Assembly: GCA_025642075.2 (NCBI GenBank)
Contig: JAODUO010000044.1
Location: forward strand, 46,001-110,000
Length of the DNA: 64,000 nucleotides
Reading direction: 5' to 3'
Origin: Ridgeia piscesae
Lineage: Eukaryota; Annelida; Polychaeta; Sabellida; Siboglinidae
Below are positions 10,701 to 21,090 of this stretch, piece after piece (position 1 is the stretch's first letter; each line of letters begins with the position of its first letter). The notes under the pieces were generated by a model that was not told the DNA's origin, did not search any database, and saw only the letters and a program-made list of their open reading frames with translations. The translations under genes were made by a program, and so were the position numbers.

Positions 10701-13415
10701 AACTGAAAAACTATCAGAATCTCTGCAAAAAAAATAATCTGTGTCTTATTCAACAGTGTGTGCTATTAATTGGGCTGTGTATGATCATTATAATTGATCA
10801 TGAATAATCATTTTATATTTATGATTTCATAGGAACAAAGCAGATTATTTGTGTCGTAAAGTGTATGTTACACAAAAGAAGTAATTTGTTGTGTCTGAAA
10901 ACGTAGCATGTCCAAATACATCAAGTCCACAAGTAACAGTACATGTTTTCCTTTCACGACACCACAGTTTATTTTCCTCAATCAATGTATTGGCAGGATG
11001 AGAAATACTACCTGAGATCCCTGGGGGATGATCCACGGAAGGACACAGCAGACCTTCGGAAAGATTTCCCTGAACTGTCGGCTGACGTGAACGTGCCATC
11101 GTTCTTCGAGGACCACCAGTTCTTCTCCAGTGTTCTTCGTCTTTCTTCTTCCGGCCTCCAGCTCTGGACTCACTATGACGTATGTGATACCACGTATCTT
11201 ATTCCAAAGTAGGATTGCAACAACTTGCTTACAAGTACAGAATCTAACGGTTTATACATTTTTATTTCAGATGCAGGATAACGAATAAGCAAGAATACAC
11301 ATGGCAAGCTTTGGTTGTGTTACTGGTGATAGAAACGTATTAGTTCTTATTCTTTATTAGTTCTTAATCTGTCGTTCCATGTTTAATTTGGTTAGACAAC
11401 AAATGCTATGTTTTCCAGTTATTGACACTTTCTGGTGCAAATCTGACCACTTATCCTGTTTGTAGGTTTATAGATGTAACTGATAGTTTCATGTGGCATT
11501 GTGTTTATATGGTAAATAACAGAACATCTAGACAATTCATATGCATCCAGTGTTTTAAGGTGACTTTTTGGCCTTGTGACGTACACTGCGTAACACTACT
11601 CTTGAACTTTGCATGTTGTATCTGAGGTTGTATGTACATTGATAGGCTATAAGAAGATAGTCTTGTTCTTTCTATAGTTGATGGGGTGTGTAGATGGTAG
11701 TTTCTGCCTGTTCACTCATGTTGAATGGTACAAAAATTAAGGTTACATTTACCCTAGTCATAGTTGATAGTTGATGTGGCATATTCACATGGATGCCATG
11801 TGGATCAGACGGTCATTCGGGTGAACCCAGGCTTTGTATTCTGTGCTGTTTATTCACTCTGCATTGCTCCGGTTCACTCAGTTGTATGAATCAGTGCACA
11901 ACTACAAACAGTGGTGGATATTGCTGTGTAAATAGTCTTTGCTCTTTAATTACAGTGTGGCATAAATATTGACATGGTGTTTGACTGAATAGATCGGCTG
12001 GGAATTAAAATATTAAGTTTGTTGAGCAGTCCTAAGGTCAGGATACTACATTATAAGGAATAATATTTTCTAAATGTATTTCTCATAATTCTTATGTTGA
12101 TGTGAAACATGTCATGTTGATGCAGGTGATGGATAATGTTCTGGTGGTGGTGTCAGGAAGGAAGAGGGTAGTCCTCTTCCCCCCAAGTGACGCCCTGTAC
12201 CTCTATCTCACTGGTAAGTGATCATGTCACGGGAAACACTAAAAAACGACACAAAGAGTCAAGTTTCAGAGTAAAATGTGATATATTTATTTTCTCCATT
12301 GCTTCTTAGCATATGTCAAATCTGAAATTGTCTAAATTTTGTTATTTTAGTTAAACACTAATATCAGTCAGGCTAAATGTAAAATGTGTTTGCCTTTTTG
12401 GTTAGTGATTAGTTACAAGTAATATACCAAAGAATGGTACTACATGGTAGTGATTTTGCTGAGACATTTGGTTCAAATGTTCCAATATACTAGGAATTAA
12501 ATTATATAGTCATTTTTTTCTCAGATGTGTAACAAAGTGAAGCGTTGCCAGATTACAAAGCAATATCCATACTGATGTTATGCATAATTATTATTTGTTT
12601 TCATTATTTCATAGGAGACAAATCCGAGATACTCGATATTGACAACCCAGACATGGAGACATTCCCAGAGTTCACAAAAGTGACGCGATACGAATGCATC
12701 CTTGGGCCTGGCGATGTGTTGTTTATTCCAGGCAAGTTTGTCTTTTGTCAGGTGAAAAAAACAGGAGTATTTCTCTTGTCATTATTTTTAAGCAGACCAG
12801 CTTTTGGTCTGCTTTAAAACAGCAGTCTGGATAAGATGATGATTATGTATATTTGGTATACATATGCTGTTGTTAAGAGTATAAGTGTGTAAGAATTGTA
12901 TTTTTGCATTAATTGTGGTGTGAATAGTTCCCAGATAAATTGAAACATACAAGTCTGTCAAGTAGTGTGGCATAAGACGTGAACTTTCTGATGTCTAGAT
13001 ACCACACTATATAAAAGCGTATTCCTCGACCTACATTTTATTATATGATTATATTACATTTATTTTGCATGGTGTCAGTGTAGGTAAAATAACTTACAAA
13101 ATATTCACACATGAAATATTCCCTTGTTGCATTTATTAAACTTATTTACTCTTTGTTTATGTAGCTCTGTGGTTTCACAATGTCGTCAACCTTGAGGCGG
13201 GGGTCGCAATCAATGTCTTCTGGCGCCACCTGGGGGCAGATTTCTATGAGAAAGACCTCTACGGTAACAAGGACCCAGCTTTGGCTAATCGAGCTTCACA
13301 AATGCTTGACCGAGCATTAAAGCTACTGGATGGACTTCCCAAGGAATACAGCAACTTCTACGCAAAGATGATGGTTAGGAAAATACAGAAAAGGACATAT
13401 GCGTGCGATTCCTAA
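1706..13415 (+). CDS. TYW5: TYW5, JmjC tRNA wybutosine hydroxylase (seven exons)
   Basis: Join 1706-1783, 9202-9356, 9874-9943, 10997-11179, 12126-12213, 12615-12731, 13165-13415: 942 nt, in frame, 313 residues plus stop; the human protein is about 315. Known role of the family: a JmjC Fe(II)/2-oxoglutarate dioxygenase that hydroxylates the wybutosine precursor at position 37 of tRNA-Phe. Seen here: Fe-binding HxD as H160-Y-D162 in WTHYD (exon 4) and the distal His H235 in ALWFH (exon 7), at the same residue numbers as I recall for the human enzyme. Other conserved blocks are [34 protein letters not shown] and YGNKDP. I chose the ATG at 1706 because it is the only in-frame Met before the conserved YPQ boundary. 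Intron 6 has a GC donor. Intron 1 is 7.4 kb and carries several transposons. Identification is confident; only the start is less certain. Confidence 0.95.
1799..2064 (+). pseudogene. LINE reverse-transcriptase C-terminal fragment
   Basis: Conceptual translation gives [19 protein letters not shown], then [12 protein letters not shown] and, after frame breaks, [19 protein letters not shown], the characteristic end of many non-LTR retrotransposon ORFs. It starts about 15 nt after the TYW5 exon 1 donor. A related copy lies on the - strand at 27530-27785, sharing the block that encodes CVGASSVN. Both are 5'-truncated and broken. Confidence 0.7.
2065..3628. other. TYW5 intron 1, unresolved stretch
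   Basis: Non-coding. A motif ATACCACCAAA at about 3091 recurs at about 6231 and, inverted, at about 6599, suggesting ends of an unnamed element. Nothing else recognised. Confidence 0.4.
3629..5571. mobile_element. Non-autonomous hAT-like transposon
   Basis: The ends are inverted: CAGAGATGGAGT at 3629 and its complement ending ...CCATCTCTG at 5571. The flanks CTGTGTAAT and CTGTGTAT look like an 8 bp target duplication with one extra base. Subterminal regions (about 3650-3800 and 5435-5565) hold many GTACTCGAGTACGAGTA-type repeats in inverted orientation. CAG-type ends, subterminal repeats and an 8 bp duplication are hAT hallmarks. There is no transposase ORF. Confidence 0.8.
4150..4955. mobile_element. 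Second hAT-like MITE nested in the first
   Basis: The left end CAGATGGGGGTCAAATACAT and the complement of the right end, CAGACATGGGGTCAAATACA, form terminal inverted repeats. AAGTATTTGAAATACTT-type palindromic blocks line both subterminal regions. No clear target duplication is visible, and there is no transposase. Confidence 0.72.
5572..8335. other. TYW5 intron 1, middle part
   Basis: No gene recognised. The stretch holds the ATACCACCAAA motif copies (about 6231 and 6599) and a weakly repeated GGGGTGT...GGTTTGAAGAC-like block near 6090 and 6480 that resembles 57350. A short AT run lies at about 7797-7810. Confidence 0.4.
8340..8645 (-). mobile_element. tRNA-derived SINE
   Basis: On the - strand the head (8645 to about 8570) resembles a tRNA: an A box TGGTCGCGCGGTAGAGCG and a B box GGTTCAATCCC inside a GGTGG/CCACC T-arm. 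The anticodon stem does not pair well, and about 230 bp of non-tRNA body follows, so this is a SINE and not a tRNA gene. Confidence 0.75.
8850..8960. repeat. Inverted repeat, left arm, before TYW5 exon 2
   Basis: Begins AGCTTTATGCAGAGACCC and ends GGAGCAAAAAAGGTCTTCC. About four fifths identical by eye to the complement of 10305-10402. The same family recurs at 34950-35260. Confidence 0.75.
8965..9090 (+). repeat. Dispersed repeat, copy A
   Basis: The segment around CACCAAAACATGTGTGACTG is repeated on the opposite strand near 34960-35100, next to the same inverted-repeat family. It is probably the inner part of one transposable element. The class is unknown. Confidence 0.6.
9202..9356 (+). 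CDS. TYW5: TYW5 coding exon 2
   Basis: The acceptor is CACTAG and the donor GTAGTA. The exon reads [18 protein letters not shown], then [20 protein letters not shown] and KNFAYR, all collinear with the TYW5 N-terminal region. It lies between two inverted repeats at 8850-8960 and 10305-10402. Confidence 0.92.
9874..9943 (+). CDS. TYW5: TYW5 coding exon 3
   Basis: A short exon after AATTCAG and before GTAAGA. It encodes [20 protein letters not shown] followed by FSE, matching the LPFDQLV region of the family. The phase joins both neighbours. Confidence 0.9.
10305..10402. repeat. Inverted repeat, right arm, after TYW5 exon 3
   Basis: Reads TTTTGGAAGACCTTTTTTGC through to GGGTCTCTGCATAAAGCTG, the reverse complement of the left arm at 8850-8960. 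TYW5 exons 2 and 3 lie between the arms. Confidence 0.75.
10997..11179 (+). CDS. TYW5: TYW5 coding exon 4 (HxD motif)
   Basis: 61 codons, beginning [16 protein letters not shown] and ending GLQLWTHYD. It carries the iron-ligand pair H160 and D162. The exon ends exactly on a codon, with donor GTATGT. Confidence 0.95.
11800..11935 (+). mobile_element. SINE fragment
   Basis: Shares the blocks CATTGCTCCGGTTCACTCAG, TATGAAT and AACAGTGGTGGATAT with the SINEs at 43980 and 47165. Located in TYW5 intron 4. Confidence 0.55.
12126..12213 (+). CDS. TYW5: TYW5 coding exon 5
   Basis: Encodes [18 protein letters not shown] then [11 protein letters not shown], a strand of the JmjC barrel. The acceptor is GATGCAG and the donor GTAAGT. 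It ends in phase 1. Confidence 0.93.
12615..12731 (+). CDS. TYW5: TYW5 coding exon 6 (GC splice donor)
   Basis: Encodes [19 protein letters not shown], then [16 protein letters not shown]. The coding frame requires the exon to stop at CAG before GCAAGT, a GC donor with otherwise perfect consensus. The nearest GT in reach would break the frame into ALWFH. Confidence 0.93.
13165..13415 (+). CDS. TYW5: TYW5 coding exon 7 (distal Fe ligand, stop)
   Basis: Begins [20 protein letters not shown], giving H235, the third iron ligand. It continues through [20 protein letters not shown] to a TAA at 13413-13415. The C-terminal tail after KMMVRKIQK is short and diverged. Confidence 0.95.
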
Positions 13416-13534
13416 CAGAATACCATGGCAGTGTTAGTCATAAAAGCACCATCATGCTTTAGTGCATCTGTCAGAGGGCTTCATAAAGAACTTCATTGTA
13501 TAAAACTGTGTATTTGAAATGTGTTATATTGATT

Positions 13535-13540
13535 ATTAAA
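13535..13540 (+). terminator. Candidate TYW5 poly(A) signal
   Basis: ATTAAA, the commonest variant hexamer, lies about 120 bp after the TYW5 stop and is followed by T-rich sequence. There is no transcript evidence. Confidence 0.4.
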
Positions 13541-15525
13541 GTATGCTTACTCTTTTAAATAAGGCATAAGTGTTTGGACCTTATCATCCCCACATTACAA
13601 TAACCCTTTGTGATATAGTATATGTTAAATGATATCACATGTAATGTTTGGGAAGAAGAAGATAGTATTTTAATATAGAATTTGCTTAGCCAAGCATGAT
13701 TTAATGAGTAGTTGTATTGGGTTTACTTGTAGTCACTTGCTTTGTCTCAGATGTAGGGTGAGTGACTGCACCATTCTCACTATTCTGATAACTACCAAAC
13801 AATGCACTTTTGATTCAGCTAATGTCCACAAATTGCACAGAAGTCTGCCAGGGCTGGCGTAGTCATGCTACCTCTTCTGGCTTGTGAGGATGGATTCTAC
13901 AGAATATTTCCGTGTTAGTGTAGGAAGTAATAGTGTGTGTCAGAAGTGTGTAAATTACTGCCAGGTGTGTCATTCACCTACAAAATGAATACAAACAAAA
14001 TGGACACTTAGAAAGTATACATCTTTATCACCAAAGACACGTTCAAAGTTATTTTTATTATACAGTCATAAAGTAATATGATAATTTCATAACCATGTCA
14101 GACACGTTTGCATTTTCAGCAGCTTGGCTTTAAAGCGAGTGTGCCAGCTCCTAGGTTTTATTTCTTTTCATTTACTATTACTAAACACAAATTGACAGGC
14201 AGGAAAACTGCAACATACATGTTAAAGGTGACTGCGTGCCAACTTGTGCTTGGCTACTTTATTAAGCTAGGGAACATTGTTCGCAATTTGAAAGATTCCA
14301 CCTGCAATAAGTTCAAACGGTAAACAAAACATCCAGTTTCAAAAACAATTGGCAATAATGCTGAGGTGAACACCCTTTGATGTTTAACTTTCCCACGTTC
14401 CAGACAGTAGACTTCCCACTTCCCGTTTCAAATTACTGCTTGGCCAATTCTGGACAGAGGAGCTGGCAACCTCCCTTTACGCTTAAGATAATAATATTAA
14501 GATAATTTGTACATAATAGTGTTTGACCATTCACCATTGTTTTATAAAACTTGCTAAAATACTTCCAAGTTACACACAGAACATGAATAGATAACATGAA
14601 GGCAAACTGACTACTGGGTGCAAAATCTCTCGCAGTTTATCTGGCAGATGTTTCCACGTGCTCTTTATTTACATATAATGAGCAATACGTATTATATACA
14701 GATTAATCACAGATGACAGAGTGACATTGTGTTTCTATGTGAAACCACCTTGTCAAGAATTGTGATTAAATCTTTTGACAACTTAGATTAATCACAGATG
14801 ACAGAGTGACAATATTTTTCTATGTGAAACGACATTGTCAACAGTTGTGATATCATCTTTTGACAACTTAAATGAATATTCATTATTTTACAGAAATAAT
14901 GTTCTGAAATGCTAGTCTGCCATTAGCTGTTTACTATAGTTTATGATAAAATTGAAACAATCCAATAAATGTTTTCTGAGAATATGTTTTTAGGATATAG
15001 CATACATTTGTTAACACATCTGAAAAGAAGTTTATGGGGAATATTTTAGCTTGATAAATTATTATGGTTGGTGATATCATGAAGCTTTGTACATAAGTTA
15101 TATTTTGACCAAATCAGGACAGTAACGTCACGAATGCATCCTCACTAGTAATCCATGCACCTAGTTTGTCAATATACAGACAATTTGTTTAAAATGTGCA
15201 AATTTCAGATTGCCAAATTTGGCATGCCATTAAAATGTAATAAGTTATGTGAACTTCTTGGAAACACTGCCCACTTACAGTTGTCCTAACATACAAAGCT
15301 GCCCCTGTGAAGCGTGTACCACACCATTATGAAATGCACAAGTCACAACAGCAGTACTGTCGTCGCTGTCTGTATCCAACAACCACATGTACGCCAATCA
15401 AAAATAAACCTAATTGCATAGTATGTTAAAACCACAGCCCACGATCCACGGAGGCTAAAAATCTCTTTAGTAAACTCAGTTTTTTCACCACGTTGACCAT
15501 CTTAAATACAAACCTAATATCCCTT
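13541..15525. other. Convergent intergenic region TYW5 / DBR1
   Basis: About 2.1 kb lie between the two stop codons and must hold both 3' UTRs. No other gene is recognised. It contains a direct duplication at 14701-14870. Confidence 0.6.
14701..14870. repeat. Two-copy direct repeat, period ~85 bp
   Basis: The block starting GATTAATCACAGATGACAGA and ending CTTTTGACAACTT occurs twice head to tail with a few differences. Confidence 0.8.
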
Positions 15526-16255
15526 CTAATCATCACTGGCTGGAGCGTTGTACAAGGACTGGTTCCTTCGCTTGAACTTTTTCGCACTGGCTGTGTTTGG
15601 AGTAGAAGTTGCTGAAGCTGGTGTTTCATCCATGGGGCCTGAATGTCGCTTCTTGGGACTGATAGCCAGGCTGTCCCCGGTTTTCTCTAAAGGTGACTCC
15701 GTGCCTGATTGTGGGTCTACTGCCATCTTTGCAGGTTCTGGTGACAACAAAATCTTCCTGTCTTCAGGCCCTACTCCTTTTACTGACCCTACTGCCAAGT
15801 CAATCTTGCAGGCCAGTTTTTCGTTGTCTTCTTTGTCGACGTCTTCATCTTTTTTGTCGTTGTCATCGTCGTCATCAAGATCGTCCAATGAGATCTCGTC
15901 TGGATTACACGTGTCAAACGTTGTATTCACGCTTGATTCCATGGTCGTGTCGATAAAATCGTCGTCATCGGAAGATACCTCCTTGTTGTCTGTGCTGTTG
16001 TCAATCATGTTGTCGATCAGGCTGGACTGTGTCCCGGTGAAGCTCGCGAAGGGATCAGTCAGTTCCAACATGTCACACAACAGTGTGGTTTGTGGATTGA
16101 CATAGATCCGTGGCGGTGGAGCACTCATTCTCTTGAAGTCTTGCGTTGTGTCATGCATTGGCGCGGACCGCTTGAAGTTTTCCGGAATGCGGAACACGCC
16201 GGCAAAGTCTGCCTCAATGGATTGGATGTCATCGTCTGATGCATGGAAGTCATAT
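15526..16255 (-). CDS. DBR1: DBR1 coding exon 8 (acidic C-terminus, stop)
   Basis: Begins [20 protein letters not shown] and includes INPQTT-like [14 protein letters not shown], a [19 protein letters not shown] tract, and the terminal [18 protein letters not shown]. It ends with a TAG at 15526-15528. Confidence 0.96.
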
Positions 16256-19200
16256 CTGCAGCATAAGGGTGGTATTTATAAGCACTTCCATTCTGTCGAC
16301 CATCGGTGTGAGCCAGGGATACTGCTGATCATGTCAGCTTCAGTATACACTGTATAGTGCAAGCCTGAAGCTTAAGCTTAGCCAAATAATGTCGCTTTCA
16401 GGCCAGTTCCGGTTGTTTAGGAAGTGGATGTAGTTGTGCACAATGCCACTCAACAGCTCATGAGACATGTCGAATCAGTATTTATACTGGTATTCCTGAA
16501 CATGGGATCCGGCTTTGAAAAGCAGGGTAGGAAGGATGTGTGCACTAATGTCATGCATGATGTAGCAAAGTGAATTAGGAGTTCATTCAGCTAACTTACA
16601 CACTGTGTAAATCTGCCAGGAATACAGTGTGTGTGTCATCACTATCTTTTGCTTGCAAGCATGGTACCAGTGTTTTTTTACAGTAAAATTTACTTCTCCA
16701 CTTCATCACCTTAACTGTATTCTCCTGAATACCACTAGATGGCAGCATGGTGTGCATTTACACATGCAATAACGTTGGTGTCATCTGCATGGCCTGACAC
16801 CTGCACAGAATGATAATTCACCTATGATGTAGCAGTAATCAACTGGTTGAAGGGAGACAACTTTTGATGGATTCCAAAGACAAATGGAAAAAATTTACCT
16901 TTGTGTTAAACAATAAATTAGTCGATCACGTCATAGGTTCAGTCAATCTGGTCACATTCCTGTGGAATTCCTAGTTAAAACATAGCAATAATACCACACG
17001 ATACAAGGCTAATCAGCTATTTGGACATGTACCATTGCCAGACAGACAACTCAGTCAGCATTGATGATGATTTATGCGAGGCATTTATAATGGTTGCTTA
17101 TAATAGTTTATGAATTTTGCCAACTCTTCACACAGTATGCTATGCTATTGTGGACTTACCTGGTAGCAGAGCCAATGCCTGGCATGTAGTTGTTGGCGTA
17201 GTTGAGACTCATGAGGTGATTGGTGGACTTGAGGACGGCCAGCCACTCCGGGTCTAGAGACAGCTCCAACTTGTCACTCTTGGGGGCAATGTCAAACACC
17301 TACAGACGCCAGGTGTGTAACAGTGTATGATCGGTTTGAAACTACTGTCACACCCCAATTTTTTATAGTATTTTAGCTTATTCATTTATCTTAGTTATTT
17401 AATTATTTATTATTTATGTTAGCTTATTTATTCCATTTTAGCTTATTTATTTAATTCATTTATATTTTGGAGTTAGCCATGCTGATGTGAAGAGCATTGA
17501 TTGGCATTGAATTATTTAAAAAGTGCTATATTAAGAAACAGAATTATTATTATGTTTAGGCATGATGTTTAAGAAAAGCAGCAATAGAAAGGTTTCATAT
17601 CCTTGATAAACTATCAATTTTCCATGCTACTGCCAGCTTCCTTAATAAAAATTCATGCCAAGGTACAACATCCCTGTATTAGCTTATGCCCTGCAGGAAA
17701 CAACGCAAGATATGTAGCTATAAACCAACATTACAATATCTAGACATCGTTTATATAATGTATCATAATGTAGCTATAAACCAACATTATAATACCTAGA
17801 CACTGTTTATATGATGACGCTTCAGATAGGCATCTTTACAAATGCTTCATATCTTTCAGAAACTTTAAGAAAAATCTATGCCAATATTTTCTGTTCCGGA
17901 GTACACAAGTTACACAAACTATAATTTTTTTATACACAAGGTTAGTTACAATGTACTGTATTTGCATACACAGCACAAGGAACAAAGGAAGATATGTAGC
18001 TATAAAGAAAAATTACAGTATCTTGACATCGTACAAATTGTCATTGTTAAACAAATGATTTAGTTATTTAGTACATCAAACTGACCTGAAGGAACTCCCT
18101 CCGTGGTAAACATTTGTCCAGGGCTAGAAACCGTGTAGTTCTTGGTGGCCCAGTGGTTGACTAAAAACAAAAAATGATTCATATATATAATGGCCAAATA
18201 CACTGTAGTAATTACAGTAAAAATAGTTAATTTTCAATTAAATTTACTGAATAAAGTATAAACTGCAAATAATAAAACGTGGTGAGTAATGCATGGGAAA
18301 ATGCAGAATCCATTGTAGTATATAATTTGATGATGCCATTTAAATGTCAGTTCAAGCACACATACCTGTAAGAATGAGCTCAAGAGTGTGGTGGACATTC
18401 GTGTATGCATAGTTTGTGTGGAGTCAATGCAGCACAGTTTTGAACAGAGGCCTACTTTAGAAGTTATTAAAATATTATTAGTATTATTACATGTCGCTAT
18501 ATACGTCTACCTTGTGCTGAACGAGGGCAGCGAACTTGACATGTAGATGGGCGGAGAACCAGTACTCCGGTTGCAGATGCTGGAGCAGCTCCTCCGCAAC
18601 CGGGCTGCCCAAACTCCCGTCCTCCACCTCACTCCGGAAGTACTGCTTGCGACGCAGCAGGGCCGCCTTGTTGCCATAGTGATAGATGCCCCGCGGCCAG
18701 TCATGTGACAGGAAGATGTCAATTGGCCGTCGCAGCTGCAACAACGTGAGCAATGTTGGTTGTCATCCACAATGTTAAGATTTGCAACTTAATCTTCCAT
18801 GATGCTAAGATGAACTTGTAGCAATGCCTGTGTGATGGATGATGTTAATGCAGACAGAGGCAAAAGATGGTTTTTCAGAATATCCACAAATTATATTTGT
18901 AAAAAATTGTTGCATTAATACAAATAAAAACGATACATATTTTATTGATTCACACCGGGAAGTTGCATATGTAAAGCATCTGCAACTGACTGGTCATCAT
19001 CGGAACAGTGGTTGAAAATATTTGTAACATTATGAATAATTTAATATCCGATATGAATTCTAAACCTTTAACCAAGAAATTATTTTGTTTTAATGAAGGC
19101 ATTCCTAGTATTCTGAGTGGTGTACATGAATGCTGTCACACACATCATAGCTCCTAAGATATAAGTGAAAAGGCGAATGTTCACAAACATATGCAAACGC

Positions 19201-21058
19201 ATGCAACACAAATTGTAATTCTCAGTTTCTTTGGAATGCACATTAAACAACTGTGTATTGGACTAAGTTTCAAACTAGTTCATATCATGTAAAGTATTCA
19301 TACCAAACATTTATAACTCCCAAGTTCCAATTTTCTCATTTTATATGACCTAAAGATACACATTTATGCACAACCCTCCAAGAACTTCTTAAAGACCATT
19401 TTGTTTTCTCAATGTACAGATATACGTAAGAATGTAAGCAAATTAGACAGGACATGCCATGAGTGTAACAATGAGTGTAACAATGAGTGTAACAATGAGT
19501 GTAACAATGAGTGTAACAATGAGTGTATCAATGAGTGTAACAATGAGTATAACAATGAGTGTAACAATGAGTGTAACAATGAGTGTAACAATGAGTAACT
19601 ATTACAATGAGTGTAACTATTACAACGAGCGTAACTATTACAACAATCGTAACAATGAGTGTAACAATGAGCGTAACAATGAGCGTAACATTGGGTCTAA
19701 CAACGAGTGTAACAATGAGTCTAACAATGAGTGTAGCAATGAGTCTAACAATGAGTGTAGCAATGAGTGTAACAATGAGTGTAACAATGAGTGTGACAAT
19801 GAGTGTGACAATGAGTCTAGCATTGAGTGTAGCAATGAGTCTACCAATGAGTGTATCAATGAGTCTAACAATGAGACTACCAATGAGTGTAGCAATGAGT
19901 ACCAATGAGTGTAGCAATGAGTACCAATGAGTGTAGCAATGAGTCTGGCAATGAGTCTAACAATGAGACTACCAATGAGTGTGGCAATGAGTCTAGCAAT
20001 GATTGTAACAATGAGTATAATGAGTGTAACACACTGACACAGCAATATGACACCAGCAGTTAACAAGAAAGAGACAGAGAACTACCCACTGACCTGCTTC
20101 AGTCGGAATGCTTCCAGATTGCGAACATGGTACACAGACCGCTTTGAACTTTCGTTGTACGGTGGTCGTTCAAAGTGCCCTAAGACATAAAAATCTGTCA
20201 AACGATGTATAAAACTTTGGTATTAAAAATTACGACACTGCATTACTTTAATGTGTATGCAAGTTATTTATTAAATGTATCTCTGTTTTAATAGTAATGC
20301 ACATGTTTATGTAAATTGTGTCATATCGAAAAAAGTAATGTTATATTCACATTTGAGTAATATTATATACAGTGTGATATGACCATACCTCCATCATAAT
20401 CCCTATCCTTGTAGATTCTTGATAACCCCCACAACCCTTAACCCACCAAACTAATGAACATCATGAACATAAATTTCATATCATGTCACGATATGAAATT
20501 TATATGACCATACCTCTGTGAAAATCTTTATCCTTGTAGATTCCAGATAAGCCCCCAATTCTTAATCCACCAAACTGAAGAACATTGGCATACCCTACAA
20601 AAGTCATCACGAGTTAGTGGCATTTTATCATGCAAACTAATTAAATGTTTGACATTTTATAAAAACTCATTGGCACTCTGACCACGTTGAACAGTTCAGC
20701 ACTGCACATTTTCTGTGTGTAATATGGCATTCTGCAAGATGGCGACTGCACTGCACTATGAGTTGTAAGGAAACGACACCTGGTAGAATATATGTTTAGT
20801 CTCTGTCTCTGTCTCTCCGTCTCTCTCTCGCTCTCTCGCTCTCTCTTGCTCTCTCGCTCTCTCTCGCTCTCCTCCTCTTGTCTCTCTCTGTCTCTCTCGC
20901 TCTCTCTGTTCTCTCTCTGTCTCTCTCTGTGTCTCTCTCTGTGTCTCTCTCTGTGTCTCTCTCTGTGCTCTCTCTGTCTCTCTCGCTCTCGTCTCTCTCT
21001 CTCTCTGTGTCTTCTCTCTCCCGTCGCTCTCGCTCTCTCTCTCTCTCTCCCCTCTCCC

Positions 21059-21090
<32 letters not shown>

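Noticed and set aside
15548..16105. A 185-residue + strand ORF
   Set aside because: It is the antisense shadow of DBR1 exon 8; the - strand frame has the family's sequence.
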